Positions 17,217 through 26,896 are shown, counted from the stretch's first letter. The stretch: DNA of 64,000 nucleotides from Xanthomonas populi (GCF_002940065.1 NZ_MDEJ01000002.1:1-64000); one strand, 5' to 3'. The notes: a model not told the origin generated them from the letters alone. Program-made: numbers and translations.

Positions 17217-18466
17217 ATCTCATGCGCAGCAGCGCGTACACCGGCGTTGCGACGCTGGCCAAGCTGCTGGCTGCGCTGGTGGTGGTCAAGTTGGTGGCGG
17301 TGTACGCCGGCCCGCAAGGTGTCGGCCGCTTGGGCCAGTTTCTCAATCTGATGTCGGTGCTGGCGGTATTGGCGGGCGGCGGTATCAGCGCCGGCATCGT
17401 CAAGTACGTGGCCGAGTATCGCGACGATTCGGCGGCGCTCGTACGTCTGCTCGGCGCGGCGCTCTGGTACGCGTTCTGCGCCGCCTGCGTGATAGCGGTG
17501 CTGGCAGTGGTGTTCAGTGGCGTGATCGCCGAGCGCCTGTTGGGCGATGCGGCGTATCGGCCGCTGATCTGCGTGCTGGCGATCGCGCAGTTGGGCATTG
17601 CTTTGGTCAATTACATTCTGGCGGTGATCAACGGTTTTATGGATGTTCGTCGTCTGGCGTTTGTGCAGGTCAGTGGCGCGGTGTTGAGCGTTGCCCTGGT
17701 GGCATGGCTATCCAGCCGGGCGCAGCTGCAAGGCGCGTTGCTGGCGCTTGTGTTGGGCCAGGTGCTGTGGTTGCTGGCCGGCGTGCCGGCACTGCGACGC
17801 AGCCCGTATTTCCAACGCGAGATGTTGCGCCTGCGCTTCGATGCGCCGATGACGCGCAAGCTCGCCGCATTCTCGGTAATGACGTTGACCGCCACGTTGC
17901 TGCCGCAGTTGGTGGCTATTTTGGTACGCGACCATCTGGCGTTGCAGTTCGGATGGCAGCAGGTCGGTTACTGGCAGGCGGTCAGCCGGGTGTCGGATGC
18001 GTATCTGTTGTTCTTCACCACCGCCATCAACGTGTATTACCTGCCAAAGCTGGCGTCCTTGCACGAGCGCGCAGCGCTCGGGCGTGAGTTGCGGGCCGCG
18101 TATCGCTATGTGATGCCGGCCGTGATCGTGATGGCGTTGGGCGTCTACGCGTGCCGCGATCAGGTCACCTGGCTGCTATTCGATGTGCGATTCGCTGCTG
18201 CAGCACCGCTATATGGCCCGCAGTTGTTGGGCGATGTCATCAAGATCGCCGCGTTCGTGCTGTCGTACGTGATGCTGGCCAAGGCCATGACGCGGTTGTT
18301 CGTGATTTCCGAATGCGTGTTCGCCGCCAGCTATCTGGCGCTGGTGTATCTGTTCACTGCGCAGTTCGGGCTGGTCGGAGCGATGTATGCCTTTGTCGCC
18401 AACTACGTGCTGTATCTGCTGTTCAATCTCGTGGTGGTGCGTCGTTATCTGGTGCTCACGGCATGA
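17213..18466 (+). CDS. wzx: Wzx-type O-antigen/polysaccharide flippase
   Basis: This 417-residue MATE/MOP-superfamily protein has about 12 hydrophobic helices. It starts with [21 protein letters not shown] and contains [13 protein letters not shown], typical of Wzx/WzxE translocases that flip undecaprenyl-linked repeat units to the periplasm. The start overlaps the aminotransferase stop (ATGA) and the end overlaps the GT2 start. With the Wzy-like and Wzz proteins downstream it completes a Wzy-dependent assembly set. Confidence 0.88.
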   Translation: MNLMRSSAYTGVATLAKLLAALVVVKLVAVYAGPQGVGRLGQFLNLMSVLAVLAGGGISAGIVKYVAEYRDDSAALVRLLGAALWYAFCAACVIAVLAVVFSGVIAERLLGDAAYRPLICVLAIAQLGIALVNYILAVINGFMDVRRLAFVQVSGAVLSVALVAWLSSRAQLQGALLALVLGQVLWLLAGVPALRRSPYFQREMLRLRFDAPMTRKLAAFSVMTLTATLLPQLVAILVRDHLALQFGWQQVGYWQAVSRVSDAYLLFFTTAINVYYLPKLASLHERAALGRELRAAYRYVMPAVIVMALGVYACRDQVTWLLFDVRFAAAAPLYGPQLLGDVIKIAAFVLSYVMLAKAMTRLFVISECVFAASYLALVYLFTAQFGLVGAMYAFVANYVLYLLFNLVVVRRYLVLTA

Positions 18467-19413
18467 GCGATCACACGCAACCCGCCGGACGTGCGAGTTG
18501 GCCGTTGGTGTCGGTGTTGATTCCGGCCTTCAACCATGCAGGTTTCGTGCAGCGTTGTCTGGATAGCGTGTTGGAAGACCCGTATCCGTGCAAGGAGATC
18601 GTCATTATCGACGACGGCTCCAGCGACGCTACTGGCGAAAAGATCGCGCAGTGGATTGCTACCCATGGACATCGGCTGCCTGTGCAGTTCGTACAACGCG
18701 ACAATCGCGGCGTGGCGGCCACGCTCAATGAGCTGGCCTTGCGTGCGCATGGCGACTACCTGCGGCTTGGCGCAAGCGATGATTATCTGTTGGCCGGTGG
18801 GTTGGATGCGCAGGTGCGTTACCTGCGCGCACATCCGCAAAAAATGGCAGTGATCGGCGATGCCTGCGTGGTCGATCAGCATGGAAAATTGCTATACGGC
18901 AGTGCCATGCGCGACCTGCATCGAGTGGATACCGGTGTGTACCGTTCCGAGTCCGGCATCCGCCGTGCGGTGATCCAGCAGTGGGCGGTCAGTGGTGCAG
19001 TGGCGTTTCTACGCCGTAGTGCCTTCGATGTGCACACCGGCTGGGACGAATCGCTGCGGATCGAAGACTGGGACTTTTTCCTGCGCCTGGCGGCGCGCAA
19101 TGCACTGGGTTTCGTCGACGTGCCGGTCTGTGCGTACCGCTTGCATGGTAACAATCTCAGTAAGACCGCGAACGTACGCGCACGGATTGCCAACTTGCGC
19201 GAGTCGCGTCAAGTGGCGCTGCGTTGTGCGAAGTCGTTCGATGAGCCCGAGCGCACGTTGCTGCGCGCGCAATCGCGTTATATCGCTGCCAAGGTCGCAT
19301 TTTTGCAGCGCCGGCCACATGCGGTGATCGGCCACTTGCTCGCCTATGCCTGGTTGTCGTTGCCAGCCAGGTGGCGGCCCAGGCACACACGCAGTGCGGT
19401 GGAGCCTTTATGA
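18463..19413 (+). CDS. Family 2 glycosyltransferase
   Basis: This GT-A glycosyltransferase of 316 residues opens with PLVSVLIPAFNHAGFVQRCL and has the donor-binding aspartates in EIVIIDDGSSD, RLGASDDYLL in place of the usual DxD block, and WDESLRIEDWDFFLRLA with the likely catalytic aspartate. It lacks membrane helices. It is the only recognisable glycosyltransferase in this operon, so the other sugars of the repeat unit must be added by enzymes encoded elsewhere, perhaps by the two GT4 genes downstream. Confidence 0.87.
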   Translation: MSDHTQPAGRASWPLVSVLIPAFNHAGFVQRCLDSVLEDPYPCKEIVIIDDGSSDATGEKIAQWIATHGHRLPVQFVQRDNRGVAATLNELALRAHGDYLRLGASDDYLLAGGLDAQVRYLRAHPQKMAVIGDACVVDQHGKLLYGSAMRDLHRVDTGVYRSESGIRRAVIQQWAVSGAVAFLRRSAFDVHTGWDESLRIEDWDFFLRLAARNALGFVDVPVCAYRLHGNNLSKTANVRARIANLRESRQVALRCAKSFDEPERTLLRAQSRYIAAKVAFLQRRPHAVIGHLLAYAWLSLPARWRPRHTRSAVEPL

Positions 19414-20543
19414 ACACGCTGTTGCGCCGGCCGGCGACTTATCTGGCACTGCCGATGTTGCTCAGCTGTGCGCTGACGCTGCTGACCTACACGCTGCCCG
19501 GCGGCTATCCGGACGGTATCGCGCTGCTGGCTGTCGCCGCCGCTGCGACGTTTGTACTGGATGCCGTGCTACGCACCCATCTACCTGCAGTGGAGCGCTT
19601 TGGCAACTACCGCTACGCCGGCACCCGCGATGCATTCGTGGTGATGACGTTGGCGGCGGTAGTGACGGTGTTCTGTATCGTGGATGTGGGGTTGTTTCCG
19701 ATTCCGTTGTTCAGCGACCCATCCTCGTATGCCACCTTGAGCCCGTTGCGCTCGCACGTACGGCACATCTCCAACATGTGCTGGATCCTGCCGCCGATCG
19801 CGCTGCTATGCGTGCGCCATCGCGGTCTGCGCGCGGCGATGGTGACGCTGGGGTTTGTGTTCCCGATTGTGGTGATCGACCGCAATCGCATCTTCGCCGG
19901 GCTGTTTTCGTTCGTGCTGGTGATGCTGTTGCGCCGCGATCCTGCGCGCCGCTTGCCGTGGAAGACCATCGGCTTGCTGGTGCTGGCCGGTGGCGGGGTG
20001 TTTTCCATCCTGGGCGCGTTGCGTTCTGGCTCGCTGGCCACGGTCGCCTTGCCGTTCAGTGCGTTCTACCGCGCGATGCCGCAGGGCGTGCAGTGGCTGC
20101 TGCTGTACATCAGTGCCGGGCCGTACAACTTCGGCGCGATCCTGGCCAAGGGCTACGTCAACGCCAGTTTTCTGGTCAATCAATTGGTGCCGTTCAGTGG
20201 GTCGATTGCCACCGCCGGCACCAGCATTCCGCTGGATGCGCCCAACATCAATGTGGGCACGGAATTCTTTCCGTTCCTGATGGCCTGCGGCGCGCCGGGC
20301 GCGTTGATGGCGCTGCTGGCGTTGTATGCGGGCCTGGTGTGGAGCGTGCGCCTGCTCAACACCTCGTTGTCGATCTTCCATGTGCTGATCTTCCTGCGCA
20401 TCGCCTATGCCTGCCTGATGGCGCCGTTCGCGCCGCAGGCCTTCACCTGGACCAACTTCGGCTTCATCGCGCTGTGCCTGGTGTTGCACGCCTGCACGGT
20501 GTTGTTGCCCAGCCGTCATGGGTCACCTACCGCTGCTGCGTAA
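19410..20543 (+). CDS. Wzy-like polysaccharide polymerase (polytopic membrane protein)
   Basis: The 377-residue protein is almost entirely hydrophobic, with roughly ten helices and a large hydrophilic loop between about 215 and 285 (RAMPQGVQWLLLYISAGPYNFG, then NINVGTEFFPF). Position between wzx and wzz, size and topology fit an O-antigen polymerase that joins repeat units in the periplasm. Sequence conservation in Wzy proteins is too low to assign a linkage. The start at 19410 overlaps the GT2 stop (ATGA) and is preceded by GGAG. Confidence 0.75.
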   Translation: MNTLLRRPATYLALPMLLSCALTLLTYTLPGGYPDGIALLAVAAAATFVLDAVLRTHLPAVERFGNYRYAGTRDAFVVMTLAAVVTVFCIVDVGLFPIPLFSDPSSYATLSPLRSHVRHISNMCWILPPIALLCVRHRGLRAAMVTLGFVFPIVVIDRNRIFAGLFSFVLVMLLRRDPARRLPWKTIGLLVLAGGGVFSILGALRSGSLATVALPFSAFYRAMPQGVQWLLLYISAGPYNFGAILAKGYVNASFLVNQLVPFSGSIATAGTSIPLDAPNINVGTEFFPFLMACGAPGALMALLALYAGLVWSVRLLNTSLSIFHVLIFLRIAYACLMAPFAPQAFTWTNFGFIALCLVLHACTVLLPSRHGSPTAAA

Positions 20544-20588
20544 TTGCGCGGCAGCTTCGTTTTCACCACGTTCCAGAGCCGGTGCACC

Positions 20589-21440
20589 ATGAATCAACAC
20601 GACGACATCTATCTGATCGATCTCTGGCGCATCCTGCGCCGCCAATGGCGTTGGGCGCTGGCCGCTCTGGTGGTTGTCCTTTGCCTGACGTTTGCCTTCA
20701 CCCGGCTGGCCAAACCACAGTGGGAGGCCACCGCCTGGATCCAGGTCGGCGAAATCGGCCCAACGCCGGCCGGACGTGACCCCAAGGTCGAGCCGTTCCA
20801 GCGCGTGATCGATCGCATGAAGACGCGGCTGTTTCAGGATGCGGTGCTGCGCAAGGCTGGTGTGCCGCTCAAAAGCCGCGCTGCGCAGTTGTATCGCGGC
20901 AGCCTCAAGCCGGATCCGGACCCGTACGCGAATCTGATCGGGGTGGTCATTCGCGCCGAATCATCGGAGCAGGCACGCAAGTTGGCGACGACCACCGTGA
21001 CCGAACTGCAGACGCTGCACGGCGTGACCAATGCAGTGGCGCTTGAGCAGGCACGCACGCGCTTGCAAGGCTTGAATGAAGATCTGCGCGCGGCAGTCAG
21101 CAACCGGGCGCAGTTGCAGCAGCAATTGCAGGCCGGGCAGGGTGCCGCAGCGGCCACGCCTGCGCAGGTACTGGCTGGTGTGTTGCTGAGCGACAGCGAC
21201 ACCACCATCCGCGCGTTGAAAGCCGAGCGCGACGATCTCATCGCCCGCCTCACCACGCGATACACCTACCAGACGTCGCTGGCGTGGCCGCTGTATGTGC
21301 CCGATCGCCAGGCGTTTCCGAATGCGATCTCGGCCTGGGCTGCTGGTTTGCTCGCTGGCGCCGGGTTGGGCGTGCTTGCGGCGGTGTTACGCGATGCGTG
21401 GCGGCGTCGCGCGGTTGCCGTCGGGCATTCTGCCGCCTGA
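20589..21440 (+). CDS. wzz: Wzz-type chain-length regulator (polysaccharide co-polymerase)
   Basis: In this 283-residue protein the N-terminal Wzz signature DIYLIDLWRILRRQWRW leads into a first membrane helix, followed by a long periplasmic helical domain with a coiled-coil-like glutamine-rich segment (about 150-205) and a second helix near 245-270 (AISAWAAGLLAGAGLGVLAAVL). It sets the modal length of the polymer made by the Wzy-like protein. There is a 45-bp gap from the previous gene, the largest within the operon. No Wzc-type kinase domain is present. Confidence 0.85.
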   Translation: MNQHDDIYLIDLWRILRRQWRWALAALVVVLCLTFAFTRLAKPQWEATAWIQVGEIGPTPAGRDPKVEPFQRVIDRMKTRLFQDAVLRKAGVPLKSRAAQLYRGSLKPDPDPYANLIGVVIRAESSEQARKLATTTVTELQTLHGVTNAVALEQARTRLQGLNEDLRAAVSNRAQLQQQLQAGQGAAAATPAQVLAGVLLSDSDTTIRALKAERDDLIARLTTRYTYQTSLAWPLYVPDRQAFPNAISAWAAGLLAGAGLGVLAAVLRDAWRRRAVAVGHSAA

Positions 21441-21483
21441 TCTCAACGGCAACGGGTTGCAGGTTGGACATCGCTCACCAGAC

Positions 21484-21513
21484 TGCAACCAAAGCCGCTG
21501 CGCGTGGCACTCA
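21484..21513 (+). promoter_or_regulatory. Candidate ECF promoter of the methyltransferase/GT4 operon
   Basis: TGCAACC (21484-21490), 16 bp, then GCACTCA (21507-21513); the second block is identical to that of the polysaccharide operon. It precedes the methyltransferase ATG by about 85 bp. The left arm also pairs with GGTTGCAG at 21455-21462 to form a weak hairpin. Confidence 0.6.
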
Positions 21514-21597
21514 CGGGTCAATCAAGTGATACCGCGTTGGCGATGTCGCGTCTGGAGAGTGTCGTGAGAACAGCTGGACTGGTGGGGGAGGCTGCGC

Positions 21598-22440
21598 ATG
21601 TCGGTGGTCAATGAGCATGCGGCGCGTGGTGGCACTGTGGCCCCGGAGCGGTTGCTTGAGACGCAACGTGCGTTCGATAGCGTCGCCCCGGACTACGACG
21701 GCCCGCGCGGCAATAACGCGCTGATCCAGCGCATGCGTACCACGCTGTGGGACACGGTCGCGGCCGAGCTGCCGGTTGGGTCGCGGTTGGTGGATCTTGG
21801 CTGCGGCACTGGTCTGGATGCCGGCGAATTCGCACGCCGCGGTTACAGCGTGCTGGCCACCGACTGGTCGCCGGCGATGGTCGAACGCACCCGCCATCGG
21901 GCCGCCACGCAGGGCCTGGAGGAACGGTTGACCGCCGCGCACCTGGGCATCCAGCAGCTCGATCAGCTGGAGGGCACTTTCGACGGCATGTACTCCAACT
22001 TCGGCCCACTCAATTGTGCGCCGGATCTGCCTGCGGTGGCCACCGAATGCGCGCGTCTGCTGCGCGCCGATGGCTGCCTGGTGTTTTCGGTGATCGGGCG
22101 CATCTGCCCTTGGGAAATCGGCCATTACACGGTGCGCGGGCGCTTCAAGCGCGCAGCGGTGCGGGCTGCGCGCGGGGTCACGGCGGTGGGCATGAACGGC
22201 CACACCATCTGGACCTGGTACCACCTGCCACGCGAGTTCTACCGCGCCTTCAGCAAGCAATTCGTACTGGACAGCTATCGCGCCTTGAGCCTGTTCTTGC
22301 CGCCGCCGTACTTGGTGGAGTTCTGCGAGCGCTATCGGCGTCTGTCCGCAAAATTGGGCTGGTGCGACGACCGTTTGGGCGGGCTGCCGCTGCTGCGCGA
22401 CATGGGCGACCACTTCCTGATCGTGATGCGCAAGCGCTGA
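21598..22440 (+). CDS. Class I SAM-dependent methyltransferase
   Basis: The 280-residue Rossmann methyltransferase has motif I VDLGCGTGLDAGEFA, motif II VLATDWSPAMVE and a post-core region (MYSNFGPLNCAPDL). The opening AFDSVAPDYD resembles UbiE/Coq5-like small-molecule methyltransferases. A purine-rich ribosome site (GGGGGAGG, 21580-21588) precedes the ATG. It is first in a same-strand run with an amidohydrolase, a second methyltransferase and two GT4 enzymes. The substrate is unknown; a sugar or a lipid-linked glycan is possible. Confidence 0.83.
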   Translation: MSVVNEHAARGGTVAPERLLETQRAFDSVAPDYDGPRGNNALIQRMRTTLWDTVAAELPVGSRLVDLGCGTGLDAGEFARRGYSVLATDWSPAMVERTRHRAATQGLEERLTAAHLGIQQLDQLEGTFDGMYSNFGPLNCAPDLPAVATECARLLRADGCLVFSVIGRICPWEIGHYTVRGRFKRAAVRAARGVTAVGMNGHTIWTWYHLPREFYRAFSKQFVLDSYRALSLFLPPPYLVEFCERYRRLSAKLGWCDDRLGGLPLLRDMGDHFLIVMRKR

Positions 22441-22452
22441 GTGGAGATGCCG

Positions 22453-23673
22453 ATGTCCATGGCCGATGTCTGTTTGCAGGGCGCGCGCTCGATCACCTTG
22501 ACAGGCCCCTCGCGCGCCGCAGTGATGGTGCGCGCGGGCCGCTTCGGCGGCACGCTCGGCACCGGCAGCTTGCGTTTGGATTTGCAGGCCCATGTGCTGG
22601 CGCCGGGCTTGATCAACGCGCACGATCATCTGCAGGTCAACTGCGTGCCGCCGCTGCCGCAAGGCGCACCGTTCCCCAACAGCTACGCGTGGATCGAGGC
22701 GTTTCAGGCGCATTTTCAGCATCCCGATGTGGCTGCCGCATTGCGCGTGCCCAAGGCGGTGCGCTTGCGTCACGGCGGCTTTAAGAATCTGCTCGCCGGC
22801 GTCACCTGCGTGGCGCAGCACGACCCTTGGCACGCCACGTTGGACGAGGCCAATTTTCCGGTCGGCCTGCTGCGTGAATTCGGCTGGAGCTACGCGGTGG
22901 GCTGGACCGGCTATGGCCCACCGGTACAAGGCAGTTTTGCCGCCACCGCGCCCGAGCATCCCTGGATGATCCATCTGGCCGAAGGCACCGATGCGGTGGC
23001 GGCTGCCGAACTGGACGAACTGGATCGGCTCGGCTGCCTGGCCTCCAATAGCGTGCTGATCCACGGCGTGGGCATGGGCGAAGCCGACATCGAACGGGTG
23101 ATCGCACGCGGTGCGGCGGTGGTGTGGTGTCCTTCAAGCAATCTTGCGCTGCTAGGCCGCACGCTCGATCCATGGCGCTTGTGCATGGCCGGGCGGCTGG
23201 CACTGGGCAGCGATTCGCGCATCAGCGGTGCGCGCGACCTGCTGGAAGAACTGCGTAGTGCCGCCGGCAGCGGGCTCGCACCGGATCTGTTGCTTGGCAT
23301 GGTCACCCATCAATCCGCGTGCATCCTGCGCATGAAAGCACGCGGCTGCATCGCCCCAGGCGCTAACGCAGACCTGGTGATCGTGCGCGATCGCGGTGGC
23401 GATCCTTCTACCAGCGTTGTCGGTTGCGAACGTAGCGACCTGCGCGCGGTGATACGCGATGGCGCCCCGCGCATTGCCGACCCGGATTTCGCACAATGGT
23501 TTGAGGCGGCCGGCATCCAGACCGTGCCTGTGCTGCTGGACGGTCGCCCCAAACTGCTCGACGCCACGCTGGCCGATCCGGCAGTGCTGGCACTGGAACC
23601 CGGTCTGCAGCGCGTGCCGCAGGCAGCGCACGCGCCATTTATTGCGATGGCAGCCAATGGTGCTGTGTCGTGA
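22453..23673 (+). CDS. Amidohydrolase-superfamily metal-dependent hydrolase
   Basis: The 406-residue protein has the metal-binding HxH in LINAHDHLQ (His57, His59), further ligand candidates in MIHLAEGTD and SVLIHGVGM, and the catalytic Asp in LALGSDSRISGARDLLEE. This is the ligand set of cytosine-deaminase or chlorohydrolase-type amidohydrolases. A C-terminal PGANADLVIVRD block closes the composite domain. The ATG at 22453 has GGAG 6 bp upstream; earlier GTG 22441 and ATG 22447 are less well placed. Its presence between two methyltransferases suggests deacetylation or deamination of a shared small-molecule or glycan substrate; none can be named. Confidence 0.85.
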   Translation: MSMADVCLQGARSITLTGPSRAAVMVRAGRFGGTLGTGSLRLDLQAHVLAPGLINAHDHLQVNCVPPLPQGAPFPNSYAWIEAFQAHFQHPDVAAALRVPKAVRLRHGGFKNLLAGVTCVAQHDPWHATLDEANFPVGLLREFGWSYAVGWTGYGPPVQGSFAATAPEHPWMIHLAEGTDAVAAAELDELDRLGCLASNSVLIHGVGMGEADIERVIARGAAVVWCPSSNLALLGRTLDPWRLCMAGRLALGSDSRISGARDLLEELRSAAGSGLAPDLLLGMVTHQSACILRMKARGCIAPGANADLVIVRDRGGDPSTSVVGCERSDLRAVIRDGAPRIADPDFAQWFEAAGIQTVPVLLDGRPKLLDATLADPAVLALEPGLQRVPQAAHAPFIAMAANGAVS

Positions 23674-24368
23674 CTGCAGTGCCAACGCTCGAACCGGGGG
23701 CAGCGTATGCGTTGTGGGCACAGGCGTATCCGCCGCACGCGCACAACCCGGTGATGCTGGCCGAAGAACGCGCCATGCTCGCGTTGATGCCCGGCGCGTT
23801 GCATGGACAACGTGTGTTGGACGCCGGCTGCGGCAGTGGTCGCTACATGCTGCATGCATTACAGCGGGGTGCGCTGCATGTCACCGGTGTGGATCTGTCG
23901 CCGCAGATGCTGCAACGTGCCGGCACCGAGCTCTCCCGCGATTGGCCGTCGGCACGCGTGCGTCTGCAACATGGCAGTCTCGACGCATTGCCCTTGCCTG
24001 CTGCAGTCGCCGATCTCAGCGTCTGCGCCCTGGTGGTCGGGCATCTGCAGCAGCTCTGGCCTGCGCTGCAAGAACTGCATCGGGTCACCCGCGTTGGCGG
24101 GATCGTGCTGTGCAGCGACGTGCATCCGATCGGCCATGCACTGGGCTGGCGCCGCGATTTCAAGGCCGACGGCCAGCAGTACGCAGTGCGGCATACGCAG
24201 CATCTCTACAGTCAGTGGCATGCGGCATGCGCGTCGCTGGGCCTGGCGATCGAAACGGTCGCCGAACCGATGTTGGACCCGGCCGATATTCCGCCCGGTG
24301 CACGTTTCGATCAGGCCGCGTTGCAGGTACCGGTTGCGTTGGTGCTGCGGCTGCGGCGCATCGCGTGA
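23670..24368 (+). CDS. Class I SAM-dependent methyltransferase
   Basis: This 232-residue methyltransferase starts at a GTG that overlaps the amidohydrolase stop (GTGA). Motif I is VLDAGCGSGRYMLHAL, motif II HVTGVDLSPQMLQRA, and the HLQQLWPALQELHRV region is typical of Methyltransf_11 proteins. Two methyltransferases within 3 kb point to methylated positions on the product of this cluster. The acceptor is unknown. Confidence 0.82.
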   Translation: MTAVPTLEPGAAYALWAQAYPPHAHNPVMLAEERAMLALMPGALHGQRVLDAGCGSGRYMLHALQRGALHVTGVDLSPQMLQRAGTELSRDWPSARVRLQHGSLDALPLPAAVADLSVCALVVGHLQQLWPALQELHRVTRVGGIVLCSDVHPIGHALGWRRDFKADGQQYAVRHTQHLYSQWHAACASLGLAIETVAEPMLDPADIPPGARFDQAALQVPVALVLRLRRIA

Positions 24369-24504
24369 GTGATGCGGTGTTCCTTGCGATGCGTGATTGC
24401 AGCACGTATGCGGCTTGCAAGCGCTGCAGCCTGAGCGCCGTGCGCTGCGCGAAAGAGTGCGCTACCGGCATTGCAAAAGCTGCATGCCAGTCGATGTCCG
24501 CCTC

Positions 24505-25635
24505 ATGACCCTGCATGTGGCGCAACTCAATCTGGTACCAACGCCCGAAGGCATCAGCGTAGAACAGGTCTTCGCACAATGGCCTTCGCTGGCCGACATC
24601 GCCGAGGCGGTGGCCAGCGCAGGATCCCGTGTGACGGTGATCCAGGCCTGCGCACTGAACACTCGGCTCACACGCCAGGGCGTGGACTACCAGTTCGTCG
24701 ATCTGGACGCGCGTGGCAGCAAACAGCGCGCTCGCAGTCTCGCGGCAATGCTGCGGCAGATCGACGTCGATGTGATCCACGTGCACGGCCTGGAATTTGC
24801 CGGCGATGCGCGGCGGCTTGCGCGCCTGCTGCCGCAGATTCCAATCCTGTTGCAGGACCATGCCAACCGTCCGCCACGCTGGTGGCGCCGGATCGTGTGG
24901 CGGGCGCGCTACGCAGCAGCTGCCGGCATCGCGTTCACCTCGCTGGAACTGGCGCAGCCGTTTCTGCGCGCGCGCTTGTTCAGATCAAAAACGCAGCTGT
25001 TTGCGATTCCCGAATCCAGCAGCCGCTTCTCACCAGGCGATCGCCTGCAGGCACGCGAGCACACCCGTCTGCATGGCGACCCGTGTGTGTTGTGGGTCGG
25101 CCATCTGAGCGCGGCCAAGGATCCGCTGTGCGTGTTCGATGCCATCGCTATGGCGGCACGCGTGCTGCCGGGGCTGCGGCTGTGGTGCGTGTTCGACCAG
25201 GCACCGTTGATGGAACAGGTACAACAGCGCCTGCGCGACGATCCGTCGCTGGCGCGCTGCGTGCAGCTGCTGGGCAAGGTCGCGCATGCACGCGTGGAAA
25301 CACTGCTGCGTGCGTCGGATCTGTTCGTCTCCGCCAGCCATGCGGAAAGTTGCGGTTATGCCGCAGTGGAAGCCTACGCCTGCGGCACCTTGCCGCTATT
25401 GACCGATATTCCTGCTTTCCGCGCGCTCAGCGATGCCAGTGCGGTCGGCGCGTTATGGCCGGTAGGCGATGCCTCGGCCTTGGCGGAATTGTTGTTGCGC
25501 GTCTCCCGCCAGCGATCCACTCGCACGCAGGTGCGTGCGCATTTCGATGCACGGTTATCCTTCGCCGCAGTGGGGCAACGCTGGGCAACCGCCTACACCC
25601 AATTACTGGCCGCCGCGCCGGGGCGCACACCATGA
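24505..25635 (+). CDS. Family 4 (GT-B) glycosyltransferase
   Basis: The 376-residue GT-B protein has an N-terminal half with VDVIHVHGLEFAGDARR and a C-terminal donor half with LWVGHLSAAKDPLCVFDA, VQLLGKVAHARVETLLRASDLFVS and SHAESCGYAAVEAYACG, the EX7E-type region of GT4 enzymes. The ATG at 24505 is the first methionine with family-like sequence; 24484 is possible. 136 bp separate it from the methyltransferase gene. The sugar donor is unknown. Confidence 0.83.
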   Translation: MTLHVAQLNLVPTPEGISVEQVFAQWPSLADIAEAVASAGSRVTVIQACALNTRLTRQGVDYQFVDLDARGSKQRARSLAAMLRQIDVDVIHVHGLEFAGDARRLARLLPQIPILLQDHANRPPRWWRRIVWRARYAAAAGIAFTSLELAQPFLRARLFRSKTQLFAIPESSSRFSPGDRLQAREHTRLHGDPCVLWVGHLSAAKDPLCVFDAIAMAARVLPGLRLWCVFDQAPLMEQVQQRLRDDPSLARCVQLLGKVAHARVETLLRASDLFVSASHAESCGYAAVEAYACGTLPLLTDIPAFRALSDASAVGALWPVGDASALAELLLRVSRQRSTRTQVRAHFDARLSFAAVGQRWATAYTQLLAAAPGRTP

Positions 25636-26744
25636 AACTGGCCTTGGTCGTACCGGGCGGCGTGGACCGCAGCGGCGAAGTGCGTGTGATCCCGGTGTTT
25701 TTGACTCTGATCGAATGGCTGGCGCGCAATCACCAGGTGCATGTCTTTGTGCTGCATCAAGAGCCGATGCCGGGCACCTGGAGCTTGCGCGGCGCCACCG
25801 TGCATAACATTGGCGCACAGCGCACCCGTCTGCGCGCAATCACTGCCATTTGTGACGAACATCGGCGTGCACCGTTCGACGTCATTCAAGCGGTTTTTTC
25901 CGGCGACTGCAGCTTGATCGCCGTGGCGGCTGCAAAACGATTACGATGTCCAAGCGTGGTGCATATCGCCGGTGGCGAGCTGGTCGCCTTGCATGCCATC
26001 GGCTACGGCGGCCGGCGTCGGTGGCGTGGGCGTCTGCGCGAAGCGGTGATCCTGCGCCTGGCCGATTGCGTCACTGCCGCCAGCGCGCCCGTCGTCGATT
26101 CGCTGCAAGCACTCGGCATCCGCGCGCAGCGCGTGCCGTTGGGTGTGGATCTGCGCGTCTGGCCGCCCGCTGCGCCACGCGCGCGCACTGGCGCAATCGC
26201 ACGTTTATTGCACGTGGCCAGCCTCAACCCGGTCAAGGACCAGACCACCTTGCTGCAGGCGATGGCGGCGCTCCAACGCGCCGATGTCGCTTTCACCCTT
26301 GACATGGTCGGCGTCGATACCCTGGATGGCGCCATGCATCGCCTGGTGCAACAGCTGGGCCTGAGCGAGCAGGTACGTTTCTTGGGTTTCAAGACCCAGC
26401 GTGAGTTGCGCCCGATCATGCAATCGGCCGATCTGCTGGTACTGTCCTCCCTGCACGAGGCTGGGCCATTGGTGCTGCTGGAAGCTGCAGTCGCAGGTGT
26501 TCCAACTGTCGGTACGGCCGTCGGGCATCTGGTCGAGTGGGCACCGATCTGCGCATTGGCAGTGCCGCCGGGCGACTGGGCCGGGCTGGCAGAAGCCGTT
26601 CGTCAGGTGCTGGCCGACGACGAGCTGCGCTTGCGCCTGGCCTGGGCGGCGCAGTGTCGTGCGGTACGTGAAGACGCGGCATTGACCACGCGTCTGTTCG
26701 AAACGATCTACCTGCAATTGTGCGAGCAGCGACCGCTGCGCTGA
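25632..26744 (+). CDS. Family 4 (GT-B) glycosyltransferase
   Basis: This 370-residue GT-B enzyme opens with LALVVPGGVDRSGEVRVIP. It contains VVHIAGGELVALHAIGYGG in the acceptor half and LLHVASLNPVKDQTTLLQAM, VRFLGFKTQRELRPIMQSADLLVLSS and SLHEAGPLVLLEAAVAGVP in the donor half. The start overlaps the previous stop (ATGA), so the two GT4 genes are coupled. It ends a plus-strand operon and faces the nucleotidyltransferase gene across a 152-bp convergent spacer in which I see no gene. Confidence 0.85.
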   Translation: MKLALVVPGGVDRSGEVRVIPVFLTLIEWLARNHQVHVFVLHQEPMPGTWSLRGATVHNIGAQRTRLRAITAICDEHRRAPFDVIQAVFSGDCSLIAVAAAKRLRCPSVVHIAGGELVALHAIGYGGRRRWRGRLREAVILRLADCVTAASAPVVDSLQALGIRAQRVPLGVDLRVWPPAAPRARTGAIARLLHVASLNPVKDQTTLLQAMAALQRADVAFTLDMVGVDTLDGAMHRLVQQLGLSEQVRFLGFKTQRELRPIMQSADLLVLSSLHEAGPLVLLEAAVAGVPTVGTAVGHLVEWAPICALAVPPGDWAGLAEAVRQVLADDELRLRLAWAAQCRAVREDAALTTRLFETIYLQLCEQRPLR

Positions 26745-26896
26745 GTGTGCGTGCACGGAGTAGGACAGAGGCTGCTTACATCAACTACGCGCGATCGCGT
26801 CTTGACTCAACCGATACCGCTACAAGACCTCGCTACGCAAATCGCAACAGTGCTCACTTGGAAAGTATCAGCACGTTGCGCAAACCACGTGCAGCC

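Noticed and set aside
21543-21614. 23-codon frame (MSRLESVVRTAGLVGEAAHVGGQ in two parts) just after the promoter-like motif at 21484-21513, possible peptide precursor
   Set aside because: It has no ribosome site, overlaps the well-supported methyltransferase start, and has no feature of a precursor peptide beyond its position.
24397-24504. Upstream extension of the first GT4 gene (with CGLQALQPERRALRE)
   Set aside because: The extra residues do not resemble GT4 N-termini. The core fold begins at MTLHVAQLN from 24505.
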